Assembly: GCF_004798905.1 (NCBI RefSeq)
Contig: NZ_SDMO01000003.1
Coordinates: forward strand, 217,696 to 281,695
DNA: 64,000 bases
From: Halomonas borealis
Lineage (GTDB): Bacteria > Pseudomonadota > Gammaproteobacteria > Pseudomonadales > Halomonadaceae
Reading direction: 5' to 3'
The notes below the pieces were generated by a model, which worked only from the letters and a program-made list of their open reading frames with translations, searched no databases and was not told the DNA's origin. Of this stretch, positions 18,712 through 30,481 are shown in pieces. The position numbers and the translations under genes were made by a program. Positions within the stretch are counted from its first letter, which is position 1, and each line of letters starts with the position of its first letter.

Positions 18712-18960
18712 ATGGCTGTGCAACCCGACGACGTCCTCGATGCGCGAGGGCTTTCCTGTCCGTTGCCTCTGCTCAAGGCCAAGCAGGCGCTGTCGCGCCT
18801 CGCGCCCGACCAGGTGCTGGAAGTGATGGCCACCGATGCCGGCTCCTGGCGTGACCTCGAGACCTTCGTCGCCCAGAGCGCCCATGCGATGCCGGCCCGC
18901 GAGGTGCGGGGCGAGGTCTATCACTACTGGATCCGCAAGGGCGGGGAGGCGTCGCCATGA
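18712..18960 (+). CDS. TusA/SirA-family sulfur carrier protein
   Basis: 82 residues from the ATG at 18712, preceded by GGGAG; an earlier ATG at 18658 is poorly placed. The family signature is DARGLSCPLPLLKAKQAL, with the persulfide-carrying Cys in CPLP. Such proteins pass sulfur for 2-thiouridine, molybdopterin or other pathways. Linkage to an AI-2E-type permease rather than other tus genes suggests a paralogue, so I give no symbol. The stop overlaps the next gene as ATGA. This pair downstream of bepA is often seen in gammaproteobacteria. Confidence 0.85.
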   Translation: MAVQPDDVLDARGLSCPLPLLKAKQALSRLAPDQVLEVMATDAGSWRDLETFVAQSAHAMPAREVRGEVYHYWIRKGGEASP

Positions 18961-20069
18961 CGCTGCGTTCGCTATTGCGCGGCTGGGTCGATCACTATCT
19001 CTCCGACGAGGAGGCGGTGATCCTGCTGGTGGTGTTGGTGGTGGGCTTCGCGGTGGTGATCTGGCTGGGCCAGATGCTCGCGCCCTTCCTCACCGCCCTG
19101 GTCATCGCCTTCCTGCTGCAGGGCGGGGTGAATGCCTTGACCCGGCGCCGGGTGCCACATTTCCTGGCGGTGATGCTGGTCTACCTGGCCTTCATCGGGG
19201 TGGTGCTGGCCATGGCGCTGGTCCTGCTGCCGCTGATCTGGACCCAGCTGGTCAACCTGGTTCAGGAGACGCCGCGGATGTTCGCCAGCGGCCAGCAGTT
19301 ACTCGTCGATCTTCAGGCCCGTTATCCCGACCTGGTGACCCCGGCTCAGATCCAGGGTTGGGTGGGCATGGCCGGCAGCGAGGTGACCCAGCTCGGGCAG
19401 CGCGCGCTGTCGCTATCGCTGGCCTCGCTAGGCAACATCGTCGGGTTGATCGTATACCTGGTGCTGGTGCCGATCCTGGTGTTCTTCATGCTCAAGGACC
19501 GTGATCGGCTGGTCGGTTTCATCGTGTCGCTGCTGCCGCGTCGGCGTGGGTTGATGACTCGGGTGTGGCAGGAGATGGACGCCCAGATCGCCAACTACGT
19601 GCGCGGCAAGGCCACCGAGATCGTGATCGTCGGCAGCGTGGCCTTCTTCACCTTCGCCTTCTTCGGGCTACCCTATTCGGCGCTGCTCGGCGTGCTGGTG
19701 GGGCTCTCGGTGCTGGTGCCCTACATCGGTGCCGCGGTGGCGACGGTACCGGTGGCGGCGGTGGCCGGTTTCCACTTCGGCCTCGGGGATCAGTTCCTCT
19801 ATGTGTTGATCGCCTACGGCGTGATTCAGGCGCTGGATGGCAACGTGCTGGTGCCGGTGCTGTTTTCCGAGGCGGTCAACCTGCATCCGGTGTCGATCAT
19901 CCTGGCGGTGCTGTTCTTCGGTGGCGTGTGGGGCTTCTGGGGCATCTTCTTCGCCATTCCGCTGGCGACCCTGCTCAAGGCGCTGGTCTATGCCTGGCCG
20001 CGCGGTATCCAGCAGCATCGCCAGGAAGAGGCCGCCCATCAGGCCTCGGGCGGTGTCGACGAGGCCTGA
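18957..20069 (+). CDS. AI-2E family transporter (PerM-like permease)
   Basis: 370 residues, about eight predicted membrane helices in the AI-2E/PerM pattern: two N-terminal hairpins (LLVVLVVGFAVVIWLGQML), a long soluble stretch around residues 100-150, then VLVPILVFFMLKDRDRL and a C-terminal bundle with GLPYSALLGVLVGLSVLVPY. In E. coli, PerM interacts genetically and physically with BepA, whose likely orthologue is the nearest divergent gene here. Substrates vary across the family (AI-2, Na+/H+), so none is assigned. It is translationally coupled to the tusA-like gene. Confidence 0.85.
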   Translation: MTLRSLLRGWVDHYLSDEEAVILLVVLVVGFAVVIWLGQMLAPFLTALVIAFLLQGGVNALTRRRVPHFLAVMLVYLAFIGVVLAMALVLLPLIWTQLVNLVQETPRMFASGQQLLVDLQARYPDLVTPAQIQGWVGMAGSEVTQLGQRALSLSLASLGNIVGLIVYLVLVPILVFFMLKDRDRLVGFIVSLLPRRRGLMTRVWQEMDAQIANYVRGKATEIVIVGSVAFFTFAFFGLPYSALLGVLVGLSVLVPYIGAAVATVPVAAVAGFHFGLGDQFLYVLIAYGVIQALDGNVLVPVLFSEAVNLHPVSIILAVLFFGGVWGFWGIFFAIPLATLLKALVYAWPRGIQQHRQEEAAHQASGGVDEA

Positions 20070-20080
20070 GGAATGGCGTG

Positions 20081-20104
20081 GCGCCGGCCCTTGTCGGCCG
20101 GCGC
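20081..20104. terminator. Hairpin between convergent permease and bcp genes
   Basis: A perfect 9-bp stem, GCGCCGGCC (20081-20089) with GGCCGGCGC (20096-20104), and a 6-base loop. It sits between two convergent stops and could serve both directions, though the T-runs are poor. Confidence 0.6.
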
Positions 20105-20117
20105 TCGTTCCCGATGC

Positions 20118-20594
20118 TTAGTCGCCGGCGTGCAACGCCTGGGCGGCCTCGAGGACCTCGTCCACGTGGCCCTTGACCTTCACCTTGCGCCATTCCCGAG
20201 CCAGCTTGCCCTCGGCATCGATCAGGAAGGTGCTGCGTTCTATCCCTAGGTGTTCCTTGCCGTAGAGCTTCTTGAGCTTGATGACGTCGAACAGCCGGCA
20301 CACCGCCTCGTCCTTGTCGGAGAGCAGGGTGAAGTTGAAGCCCTGCTTGGCCTTGAAGTTCTCCTGGGCGCGGATGCCGTCCCGGGAGACGCCGATGATC
20401 TCGGTGTTGGCGGCGTCGAAGGCCGCCTTGTGGTCGCGGAAGTCGCCGCCTTCGGTGGTGCAGCCCGGGGTGCTGGCCTTGGGGTAGAAGTAGATTACCA
20501 CCTGGCGGCCGCGCATGGCCGAGAGGCTCAGGGAGGTGTCGCCGGTAGCGGTAGCGGTGAAGTCGGGCACGGGGTGGCCGAGGCTGACGCTCAT
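20118..20594 (-). CDS. bcp: Bcp/PrxQ-type thiol peroxidase
   Basis: 158 residues from the ATG at 20594, with GGAG 8 bases upstream; the frame is open much further upstream without support. The peroxidatic cysteine is C45 in YPKASTPGCTTEGGDF. E. coli Bcp has its resolving cysteine five residues later (C50); here that position is Gly, so it is either a 1-Cys enzyme or uses a cysteine elsewhere (VCRLFD is the only other one). It reduces hydroperoxides using thioredoxin. It is divergent from dapA and has its own promoter. Confidence 0.92.
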   Translation of the reverse strand: MSVSLGHPVPDFTATATGDTSLSLSAMRGRQVVIYFYPKASTPGCTTEGGDFRDHKAAFDAANTEIIGVSRDGIRAQENFKAKQGFNFTLLSDKDEAVCRLFDVIKLKKLYGKEHLGIERSTFLIDAEGKLAREWRKVKVKGHVDEVLEAAQALHAGD

Positions 20595-20637
20595 GAATGA
20601 GGCTCCAATCGGGGAATGAACGTCACGATTACACGCA

Positions 20638-20666
20638 ACCCGCGGGCGACTGTAAAGTCGCCGCTG
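20638..20666 (-). promoter_or_regulatory. Sigma-70 promoter of bcp
   Basis: Read on the minus strand: TTTACA (20666-20661), 17 bases, TGTAAT (20643-20638), each one base from consensus, 44 bases before the ATG. Confidence 0.65.
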
Positions 20667-20672
20667 TACAGG
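20655..20672. promoter_or_regulatory. Inverted repeat over the bcp -35, possible operator
   Basis: GGCGACT (20655-20661) and AGTCGCC (20666-20672) are perfect inverted arms around GTAA. The repeat covers the -35 of the bcp promoter, the usual place for a repressor or activator site. The binding protein is unknown. Confidence 0.4.
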
Positions 20673-20787
20673 CTCTCGAGCGCTGAGTACCATTTGACTC
20701 CTGGCATTGACCCCACGGGCGAGGGCGGGGTTTTCATGGTGGCCGAGCCCAGCGGTCGCCGGCAGGTAGCGAGAGGATAAGACGAGG

Positions 20788-21672
20788 ATGATCACGGGTA
20801 GCATCGTCGCGCTGGCGACACCAATGAAGGTCAATGGCGATATCGACTGGGAAGCCCTGCGGGCCCTGGTGCGCTTCCATCTGGATAACGGTACCGATGC
20901 CATCGTCGCGGCCGGCACCACCGGCGAGCCGACGACCATGTCGTTCGCCGAGCACTTCGATGTGATTCGCACGGTGGTGGATGAGGTCGACGGCCGCCTG
21001 CCGGTCATCGCCGGTACCGGCGCCAACGCCACCTCCGAGGCGGTCGAGTTGGCGCGCTATGCCAGCGAGGTCGGGGCGGATTACTGCCTGTCCGTGTGCC
21101 CTTACTACAACAAGCCGACCCAGGAAGGCCTCTACCAGCACTTCAAGGCCGTGGCCGAGGGCAGCAACCTGCCGGTGATTCTCTACAACGTGCCGGGTCG
21201 CACCTGCTCGGATCTCTATAACGAGACCGTGATGCGCCTGGCCGAGGTGGACAACATCATCGGCCTCAAGGATGCCACCGGTAACCTCGAGCGTGCCGAA
21301 GACCTGATCGCTCGCCTCGAGGGCAGCGACTTCAAGCTCTATTCCGGCGATGATGGCACCGCCTGTGACTTCATGCTGATGGGGGGGCATGGCGACATCT
21401 CGGTGACCGCCAACGTGGCGCCCCGCGCCATGCATGAGCTGTGCGCCGCCGCGGTGGCCGGCGATGCCGAGAAGGCCCACCAGATCAATACCCGCCTGAT
21501 GCCGCTGCACACCAATCTCGGCATCGAGGCCAACCCCATTCCCGTGAAGTGGGGGCTCAACCGCATGGGCCTGGCCGAGGCGGGCATTCGCCTGCCGTTG
21601 ACCTGGCTCTCCGATAAGTATCATTCCACCGTCAGCGAAGCCCTTCAGCTGGCCGGTGTGACCGACGATTGA
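20788..21672 (+). CDS. dapA: DapA, 4-hydroxy-tetrahydrodipicolinate synthase
   Basis: 294 residues, family length. The Schiff-base lysine is K161 in [12 protein letters not shown]. The substrate-binding GTTGEP motif (44-49), the YNVPGRT stretch and YYNKPTQEG are present. It condenses pyruvate with aspartate semialdehyde, the first committed step to diaminopimelate and lysine. The ATG at 20788 is preceded by GACGAGG. It heads dapA-bamC-MBL-purC, a gene order conserved in pseudomonads and relatives. Confidence 0.96.
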   Translation: MITGSIVALATPMKVNGDIDWEALRALVRFHLDNGTDAIVAAGTTGEPTTMSFAEHFDVIRTVVDEVDGRLPVIAGTGANATSEAVELARYASEVGADYCLSVCPYYNKPTQEGLYQHFKAVAEGSNLPVILYNVPGRTCSDLYNETVMRLAEVDNIIGLKDATGNLERAEDLIARLEGSDFKLYSGDDGTACDFMLMGGHGDISVTANVAPRAMHELCAAAVAGDAEKAHQINTRLMPLHTNLGIEANPIPVKWGLNRMGLAEAGIRLPLTWLSDKYHSTVSEALQLAGVTDD

Positions 21673-21718
21673 GCGGTGTGCGACGCCGCGACCTGGATAA
21701 CTTGAGCAAGGTGGACGC

Positions 21719-22678
21719 ATGAGCTCTGCGCTGAAATGGATGCCGCTGGTGGCGGCGCTGGCCCTGGCCGGCTGTGCCCGTGATGGCTACTACGATGATC
21801 GTGCCACCGACTATGTCGAGGCCGAATCGAGCGCGCCTTTGGTGCTGCCCGACGGCCGCAATACCCGTCGTTATGGCGATGCCATGCCGGTCCCCGAGTC
21901 GCAGGGGACGTTCGTCTCCCAGGGCGAGGACTTCCGCGTTCCGCCGCCGCGGGCCCTGGGGGCCGGTAGCGTCGTGGAGGCCGGCGGCGTGACCCAGCGC
22001 GAGGCCGCCGGCCAACGCTGGCTGGTGATCGGCGCCGCGCCCAGCGTCGTTTGGTCGGAGCTCGAGGACTTCGTGGCCGAGCGAGGCCTGACGGTCGTCG
22101 AACGCGACGCCAATCGTGGCCTGCTGGTCACCGACCAGGCGCGCTTCAGCATCCGCTCCGGGCTTCAGCAAGGAGCCAGCGAGCTGCGCTGCGAGCAGGG
22201 CGGCACATCCCCGCAGGGTTGCCTGCAGGCCCTGCAGCGTCGTTTCGAGGCCCGCGATGCCACGGCCAGCGCCTCCTCACTGGCGGTTCAGCGCCCCGAG
22301 GATCAACCTCGCCCGTTGCTGACCCAGTCCGGCGGCGAATGGCGTCTGGCGCTGCCCTATGCCGCGGATCGCACCTGGGCCGAGTTGAGCTACCAGCTCG
22401 AGGCGGACTTCGTGGCCGAAGAGCGCCGCGAGCTGATCGAACAGGATGCCGAGGCCGGCACCTTCCTGGTCGATTACCTGACGCTCAGCGCGCGCAGTCA
22501 GGGCGTGTGGGAGTCCCTGACCAGCTTCGGCGGGGCGGACCCCCAGCGTATCCGCCTGTCGCTCGAGACCGATGGTCCGGAGCGCAGCGTGCTGCGGGCC
22601 GAGTCCGCCGATGATCGCACGCTGTCCGCCGAGGATCGACGTGAGCTGCTCGAGCGGCTGGCGGGCCTGTTGGGCTGA
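21719..22678 (+). CDS. bamC: BamC, lipoprotein of the outer-membrane assembly complex
   Basis: 319 residues. A lipoprotein signal ends in the lipobox LALAGC with the acylated Cys at position 19, followed by the unstructured N-terminal segment that binds BamD. Two helix-grip domains follow (WLVIGAAPSVVWSELEDFVAERGLTV and later ALPYAADRTWAELSYQLEADF, each shown here only in part of a longer match). BamC is an accessory of the BamABCDE insertase. It lies 46 bases after dapA and overlaps the MBL gene as TGATG. Confidence 0.9.
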   Translation: MSSALKWMPLVAALALAGCARDGYYDDRATDYVEAESSAPLVLPDGRNTRRYGDAMPVPESQGTFVSQGEDFRVPPPRALGAGSVVEAGGVTQREAAGQRWLVIGAAPSVVWSELEDFVAERGLTVVERDANRGLLVTDQARFSIRSGLQQGASELRCEQGGTSPQGCLQALQRRFEARDATASASSLAVQRPEDQPRPLLTQSGGEWRLALPYAADRTWAELSYQLEADFVAEERRELIEQDAEAGTFLVDYLTLSARSQGVWESLTSFGGADPQRIRLSLETDGPERSVLRAESADDRTLSAEDRRELLERLAGLLG

Positions 22679-23478
22679 TGACCGCGACCGCGAAGCGGGA
22701 GGTGCCGGCGGGGCGGTTGTACTTCGCCTCGCTCGGCAGCGGCAGCAAGGGCAATGCCACCCTGGTCAGCGATGGCGAGACGCGCCTGCTGATCGACTGC
22801 GGCTTCGCCCTCAAGGAGACCGAGCGTCGCCTGGCTCGCTTCGACCTCCATCCCCGCCAGCTCGATGCCGTGCTGGTCACCCATGAGCACGGCGATCATC
22901 TTCGCGGGGTCGGCCCGCTGGCGCGCCGCCACAAGGTGCCGGTCTACCTCACGCCCGGCACCTGGCTTGCTGGCAAGCTGGGGGAGGTGCCGCATCGGCA
23001 CTGGATCACGCCCCAGGCGCGTTTCGCCATCAAGAGCATCGAGATCGACCCGATCACGGTGCCCCACGATGCGCGGGAGCCGGTGCAGTTCCGGCTGGCG
23101 GCCGGCGGTCGTCGGCTCGGCCTGCTCACCGACCTGGGGCATCCCAGCGCGCATGTCGTCGAAGCCTTCCGCGGCTGCGATGCCTTGGTGCTGGAGTGCA
23201 ATCATGACGTCCACCTGCTCGAGGTCGGGCCCTATCCGCCGAGCCTCAAGCGTCGGGTCGGCGGCCAGTGGGGGCATCTGGCCAATGGCCAGTCGGCCTG
23301 GCTGCTGAAACGGCTGGGGCTGGATGGTCTGCAGCGTATCGTCTGTTCGCACCTTTCCGAACACAACAACCGCCCCGAGCTGGCCCTGGAGGCGCTGGTG
23401 CCGCTGCTCGATGGCGATGATTCCCGCCTGACGGTGGCGGCCCAGGATCAGGGGCTGGACTGGCAGGCGATCACCTGA
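22678..23478 (+). CDS. MBL-fold metallo-hydrolase, YycJ/WalJ-like
   Basis: 266 residues with the metallo-beta-lactamase metal motif [12 protein letters not shown] near residue 66 and further ligands in [14 protein letters not shown] and [20 protein letters not shown] at the N-terminus is typical of the YycJ (WalJ) branch, for which 5'-3' exonuclease-type or cell-wall-linked roles have been proposed. The same gene lies between bamC and purC in many gammaproteobacteria. The substrate is unknown. It starts on the bamC stop (TGATG). Confidence 0.85.
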   Translation: MTATAKREVPAGRLYFASLGSGSKGNATLVSDGETRLLIDCGFALKETERRLARFDLHPRQLDAVLVTHEHGDHLRGVGPLARRHKVPVYLTPGTWLAGKLGEVPHRHWITPQARFAIKSIEIDPITVPHDAREPVQFRLAAGGRRLGLLTDLGHPSAHVVEAFRGCDALVLECNHDVHLLEVGPYPPSLKRRVGGQWGHLANGQSAWLLKRLGLDGLQRIVCSHLSEHNNRPELALEALVPLLDGDDSRLTVAAQDQGLDWQAIT

Positions 23479-23522
23479 GATTCGAGAATTCCAACCGACT
23501 GTTGTTGCCTATGGAGGCTCCC

Positions 23523-24236
23523 ATGGAAAAGCGTCACGAACTCTACGCCGGCAAGGCCAAGTCGGTCTTCACCACCGACGATCCGGATCGCCTGATCCTG
23601 CACTTCCGCGACGATACCAGCGCCTTCGATGGCGAGCGCATGGAGTCGCTTGAGCGCAAGGGCATGGTCAACAACCGCTTCAACGCCTTCATCATGGGCC
23701 GGCTCGACGCAGCGGGTATCCCGACCCACTTCGAGGGTCTGCGTTCCGACGACGAGTGCGTGGTCAAGAACATGGAAATGCTACCGGTCGAGTGTGTGGT
23801 GCGTAACATCGCCGCCGGCAGCCTGGTCAAGCGCCTCGGCGTGGAGGAGGGCGGCGAGCTCGATCCGCCGACCTTCGAGCTGTTCCTCAAGAACGATGCC
23901 CAGCATGACCCGATGATCAACGAGTCGCTGGCCGAGACCTTCGGTTGGGCGACGCCTGAGCAGCTGGCCGAGATGAAGGCGCTGACCTTCCGGGTCAACG
24001 AGGTGCTCAAGAAGCTGTTCGCCGATGGCGGCCTGTTGTTGGTCGACTACAAGCTCGAGTTCGGCGTGTTCAAGGGCCAGATCGTGCTGGGTGACGAGTT
24101 CTCTCCGGACGGTTGCCGGCTGTGGGACGCCGAGACCCGCGAGAAGCTCGATAAGGACCGTTTCCGCCAGGGTCTGGGCGGGGTGATCGAGGCCTACGAG
24201 GAGGTAGGCAAGCGGATCGGCGTCGACTTCTCGTGA
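23523..24236 (+). CDS. purC: PurC, SAICAR synthetase
   Basis: 237 residues from the ATG at 23523, with GGAGG 5 bases before it; upstream in-frame ATGs are less well placed. [11 protein letters not shown], the ATP-binding [10 protein letters not shown] and [12 protein letters not shown] identify SAICAR synthetase. It joins aspartate to CAIR in purine synthesis. It is the last gene of the dapA cluster, 44 bases after the MBL gene. No T-tailed terminator follows, only the structured element at 24324-24385. Confidence 0.96.
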   Translation: MEKRHELYAGKAKSVFTTDDPDRLILHFRDDTSAFDGERMESLERKGMVNNRFNAFIMGRLDAAGIPTHFEGLRSDDECVVKNMEMLPVECVVRNIAAGSLVKRLGVEEGGELDPPTFELFLKNDAQHDPMINESLAETFGWATPEQLAEMKALTFRVNEVLKKLFADGGLLLVDYKLEFGVFKGQIVLGDEFSPDGCRLWDAETREKLDKDRFRQGLGGVIEAYEEVGKRIGVDFS

Positions 24237-24323
24237 GGACACACCGATTCATTGCGGCGCTCGACGACCCATAGGGAGGTGGGAAGTGCGTTGGCCCGTC
24301 GGGCACGGGGCTAGCGCTCCTGA

Positions 24324-24385
24324 CCGCCGGCGGTGCTCGCCATCCTCATGTAGCAGGCTACATTCCGGTGGCTGTGCTCCGGCGG
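24324..24385. repeat. Strong compound hairpin between purC and trmO (REP-like candidate)
   Basis: Nested inverted arms share one centre: CCGCCGG (24324-24330) with CCGGCGG (24379-24385); GCCATC (24339-24344) with GGTGGC (24367-24372, one G-U); ATGTAGC (24348-24354) with GCTACAT (24357-24363). Internal loops are 8/6 and 3/3 bases. There is no T-run, so it is not a classical terminator. It lies in a 278-base convergent gap (24237-24514) that holds no gene I can support. Confidence 0.5.
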
Positions 24386-24514
24386 CGGCCGGCCTCTCGT
24401 CGCTCGCAACATGAATCAGCACATCTTCTGGCTCTGTGGGGCCTTCATTCGATCTGATGTCCCCAGCATATGACGGCGCCCTCCTCGGAGGTCGTCGTCG
24501 TTTGTGTCTGCTGT

Positions 24515-25234
24515 TTACACCGCCACGATCTCGACGACTTCCAGCCGCGTCTCGCCCGCGCCATCGGCCAGTGCGCGGAAGCGCACGTCCAGGTCGCGTA
24601 GTCGCACGCCATAGACGCGCTCCCCGGCCCCCTTGCGATAGGCGGGGCGCGGGTCCTGGGCCAGCACCTGTTGGATCAGCGCGCGCAGCGACTCGCCGTC
24701 GGGGCGCGCGGCCAGCGCCGCCTCGGCCGGCGGAGCGAGGCGCACGGGCAGGGCGTCGGGAGGCTCGGGAGCGAAGCCGGCGCTGGCCTCGGGGCGGGCC
24801 TCCGCCCAGGGTAGGTAGGGCTTGATGTCGAGCACCGGGGTGCCATCGACCAGGTCGGCGCCGCGCAGGTTGAGGCATACGCCGCCCTGGGTGTCGATGC
24901 CTTCGAGCTCGACCAGCGACAGCCCCAGGCGATTGGGGCGGTGGGTGCTGCGGCTGGCGAACACGCCGACCCGGGCGTTGCCGCCGAGGCGCGGCGGACG
25001 CACCAGCGGCGTCCAGCGTGCGGGGCTCAGGTGGAAGACGAAGGTCAGCCACAGGTGGCTGAAGGCGTCGAGGCCACGCACCGCCAGGGGGTCGTCGTAG
25101 GGCGGAGTCAGCACCAGCCGGGCCCGGGCGGCATCGGCGAGCCCCGGCTGGCGAGGAATGCCGAACTTGTCGGGGTAGTCGCTCTCGATGCGCCCGATGG
25201 ACGCCAGGTTGAAGCTTGCGGGGATCTCGTTCAT
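24515..25234 (-). CDS. trmO: TrmO, tRNA (N6-threonylcarbamoyladenosine-37) methyltransferase
   Basis: 239 residues, close to E. coli TrmO (YaeB, 235). The N-terminal TsaA-type domain has IGRIESDYPDKFGIPRQP, GLDAFSHLWL, VGVFASRSTHRPNRLGLS and VLDIKPYLPW; the SAM pocket lies among these. The C-terminal part (DPRPAYRKG) is the usual second domain. It methylates t6A37 in some tRNAs to m6t6A. It converges on purC and stands next to a divergent GNAT gene. Confidence 0.92.
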   Translation of the reverse strand: MNEIPASFNLASIGRIESDYPDKFGIPRQPGLADAARARLVLTPPYDDPLAVRGLDAFSHLWLTFVFHLSPARWTPLVRPPRLGGNARVGVFASRSTHRPNRLGLSLVELEGIDTQGGVCLNLRGADLVDGTPVLDIKPYLPWAEARPEASAGFAPEPPDALPVRLAPPAEAALAARPDGESLRALIQQVLAQDPRPAYRKGAGERVYGVRLRDLDVRFRALADGAGETRLEVVEIVAV

Positions 25235-25359
25235 GGGCTCTTCCGGTGGTCGCCGTGACGCTGCTCGAAGGGCTGGCCCGCCATCATGCCCGGAGGCATT
25301 GGCGCGGCGCTATCGCTTCGGTAGGCTCTAGGCGTCTTAATTGTCGCAGGATGCCCTTC

Positions 25360-25893
25360 ATGGATCATCTCGATCCCACGCGCGAGGGTTCGCCCGCGCC
25401 CACGACCGATGCGCCGCGCATCCTCTATCGCGAGGCCCGCGCCCAGGATGGCGGCGATCAGGCCGAGGTCTTTCACCATGCCGTCATGCAGGGCGCGGTA
25501 GGCCATTACACGTTGGCCGCCCGGGAGGCCTGGGTGGCGGTGCTGCCCCGCGAGGCCAGCGCCTGGGTGGCGCGCCAGGCGCTCTATACCACCTTGGTGG
25601 CGACCTGCGATGGTCGCTGCGTGGCTTTCCTGGAGCTGGATGTGGCCGGCGGCCACGTTGAGGCGCTTTATGTCTGGCCGTCGCTGGCGCGTCGTGGCAT
25701 CGGCAGCACCCTGCTGGGGCATGCCGAGCGGCTGCTGCGCGAGCAGGGCGGGGAGCGCCTGAGCATCGATGCCAGCCTGGTGATGGCCGACGGCCTGGAG
25801 CGCCGTGGCTGGCGGCGGATCCGCGAGGAGTGCGTCGAGCGCGGCGGCGAGCGGCTGGCGCGTCGCCACCTGGAGAAGACGCTAGCCGCCTGA
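25360..25893 (+). CDS. GNAT-family N-acetyltransferase
   Basis: 177 residues from the ATG at 25360 (AGGA about 8 bases upstream; ATG 25351 is adjacent to that site and worse). The acetyl-CoA motif is LYVWPSLARRGIGSTLLGHA, preceded by a beta strand (CVAFLELDVAGGHVEAL). The N-terminal half is unusual for GNATs and may define the acceptor. The acceptor is unknown, and the neighbours trmO and nadC give no clue. It converges with nadC, 5 bases between stops. Confidence 0.8.
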   Translation: MDHLDPTREGSPAPTTDAPRILYREARAQDGGDQAEVFHHAVMQGAVGHYTLAAREAWVAVLPREASAWVARQALYTTLVATCDGRCVAFLELDVAGGHVEALYVWPSLARRGIGSTLLGHAERLLREQGGERLSIDASLVMADGLERRGWRRIREECVERGGERLARRHLEKTLAA

Positions 25894-25898
25894 GTGCC

Positions 25899-26750
25899 TC
25901 AGGCGCCCTGCTCGAGGAAGCGCATCGACAGGTCGATCGCCTTGATGTCCTTGGTCAGGGCGCCGCTGGAGATGCGGTCGACGCCGGTCTCGGCGATGGC
26001 CGAAAGGGTCGTCTCGTCGACGTTGCCGGAGGCCTCGAGGAGGGCGCGACCGTCGTTGCGGCGCACCGCCTCGCGCATGTCGTCGAGCGAGAAGTTGTCG
26101 AGCATGATGATGTCGGCCCCGGCGTCCAGCGCCTGGCCGAGCTCCTCGAAGGTCTCCACCTCGACCTCCACCGGCAGCTCCTTGGCGATATCGCGAGCCT
26201 CGCGCACCGCCGCCTCGATCCCTCCGCAGGCGGCGATATGATTCTCCTTGATCAGGAAGGCGTCATAGAGGCCGATGCGATGGTTGAGTCCGCCGCCGCA
26301 GGTCACGGCATACTTCTGGGCCAGGCGCATGCCGGGCAGGGTCTTGCGGGTATCCAGGATGCGCACGCCGCTGTCGGCCAGCAGGTCCGCATAGTACCGG
26401 GTGCGAGTGGCGGTGGCCGACAGCGTCTGCAGCAGGTTCAGCGCCGCCCGCTCGCCGGTGAGCAGGGTGCGCGCCGGGCCCTCGAGCTCGAGCAATGCTG
26501 CGCCGGGCTCGAGACGGTCGCCGTCGGCCGCCTGCCAGCGTAGTACGACTCGAGAATCGAGGCGGCGGAACAGCTCGTCGACCCAAGCCACGCCACACAA
26601 CACCGTCGCCTCGCGGGTGATCACCCGGGCCCGCGCCCACTCCTTCTCGGGGATCAACTCGGCGGTGATATCACCGGGGCCGACATCTTCGGCCAGCAAC
26701 CGGGCGGCGGCTTCACGGATCTCTTCGGCGAGGGCATCCTGATAATGCAT
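25899..26750 (-). CDS. nadC: NadC, quinolinate phosphoribosyltransferase (carboxylating)
   Basis: 283 residues. Family motifs: [14 protein letters not shown] at the N-terminus, [59 protein letters not shown] and [12 protein letters not shown]. It converts quinolinate and PRPP to nicotinate mononucleotide, the step after NadA. nadA is 9 kb away on the other strand, so the two are not one operon here. It is divergent from ampD with 75 bases between, an arrangement common in gammaproteobacteria. Confidence 0.95.
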   Translation of the reverse strand: MHYQDALAEEIREAAARLLAEDVGPGDITAELIPEKEWARARVITREATVLCGVAWVDELFRRLDSRVVLRWQAADGDRLEPGAALLELEGPARTLLTGERAALNLLQTLSATATRTRYYADLLADSGVRILDTRKTLPGMRLAQKYAVTCGGGLNHRIGLYDAFLIKENHIAACGGIEAAVREARDIAKELPVEVEVETFEELGQALDAGADIIMLDNFSLDDMREAVRRNDGRALLEASGNVDETTLSAIAETGVDRISSGALTKDIKAIDLSMRFLEQGA

Positions 26751-26825
26751 GGTGATGGGTCTCTATGCTGGGAAGCTGGGCTCTTCATTATAGGGGAAAG
26801 GTCAGCAACGACGTCAGGGGGAAAG

Positions 26826-27395
26826 ATGCTGATTCACGAGGGCTGGCTGTCCGGGGCTCGCCGGGCGCCGTCGCCCAATCATAATACACGGCCGCACGAC
26901 GAGGTCTCGCTGCTGGTGCTGCATTCCATCAGCTTGCCGCCGGGGGAGTTCGGCGGCGAGGCCATCGAGCGATTGTTCACCAATCGTCTGGACCCGGCAG
27001 GGCATCCGAGCTTCGCCGAGATAGCGGGGCTTCGGGTCTCGGCACACCTGTTGATCCGCCGCGATGGCGAATGCGTGCAGTTCGTGCCCTTTCAGGCGCG
27101 CGCCTGGCATGCCGGGCGCTCCCGCTGGCGGGACGGCGAGGTCGAGCGCGATGGGCTCAACGACTTCTCGATAGGCATCGAGCTCGAGGGTGACGAGGTC
27201 TCGCCCTATACGGCGGCTCAGTACCGTGTGCTGGCGCAGGCGACGGCGGCGTTGCTGGGTCGCTATCCGGCGCTGACCCCCGAGCGCATCACCAGTCATG
27301 CCCGTGTCGCCCCGTTACGCAAGACCGACCCCGGGCCGGCCTTCGACTGGGCCTATTTTCGTCAATGTCTCGCCGCCGAGGGGATGGTTTCGTAA
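26826..27395 (+). CDS. ampD: AmpD, cytosolic 1,6-anhydro-N-acetylmuramyl-L-alanine amidase
   Basis: 189 residues from the ATG at 26826, with a GGGGGAAAG just before it. Zinc ligands are H33 (LLVLHSISLPP), the His in TSHARVAPLRKTDPGPAF and the Asp of KTDPG; the latter motif also carries the catalytic Lys. E. coli AmpD (183 residues) has the same pattern. It cuts the stem peptide from anhydro-muropeptides in wall recycling and so keeps ampC induction low where an AmpR exists. No signal peptide is present, as expected. Confidence 0.94.
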   Translation: MLIHEGWLSGARRAPSPNHNTRPHDEVSLLVLHSISLPPGEFGGEAIERLFTNRLDPAGHPSFAEIAGLRVSAHLLIRRDGECVQFVPFQARAWHAGRSRWRDGEVERDGLNDFSIGIELEGDEVSPYTAAQYRVLAQATAALLGRYPALTPERITSHARVAPLRKTDPGPAFDWAYFRQCLAAEGMVS

Positions 27396-27732
27396 TAAAA
27401 CTTTTTTTCGTCACGGATGGCTCGATGGCGGAACGTGCCGCGAAGGGTCGAAAGATGGCGGGCATCGCCGTCGATCTTTGCCAATTAAGCAGGAAACGGG
27501 AAGCGTTGAGGGGTTGCAATATTTTGAAAAGGCCTTCCATGTCTGCTTCAATTGGCAGCCGACAGCGTTTGCGGTATCGTCAGCGCACCCACGAATTTCT
27601 GTCGCGCTGACGTGTAAAACGACTACAACCTTGGAACCCCGGCATGGAGGTGATCCCTCCATGACTGCCACTCAAGCGCCACACCCCTTGCTGCGGGGCG
27701 GTTGCCCCCAACGTCATTCGGAGAGACGTCTA
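27396..27732 (+). promoter_or_regulatory. aceE leader region with an SD-containing hairpin
   Basis: 337 bases between ampD and aceE. CATGGAGG (27643-27650) and CCTCCATG (27656-27663) form a perfect 8-bp hairpin around TGATC. Within it GGAGGTGATCC (27646-27656) complements 11 bases of the 3' end of typical 16S rRNA (GGATCACCTCC). The ATG at 27661 that follows is in frame with aceE. The rest is AT-richer and should hold the promoter, but I see no clear -35/-10 pair or PdhR-like palindrome. Confidence 0.5.
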
Positions 27733-30411
<2,679 letters not shown>

Positions 30412-30481
30412 GGCGTCGATCGATCGGTGGCATGGCGGGCCTGTGGGCCCGCCCCCGTCAAGAGTTTGAAGGAGCGCGACC

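Noticed and set aside
27298..27660. Upstream extension of the aceE reading frame into ampD
   Set aside because: It overlaps ampD and encodes no conserved sequence. Only the part from the ATG at 27661 is worth considering.
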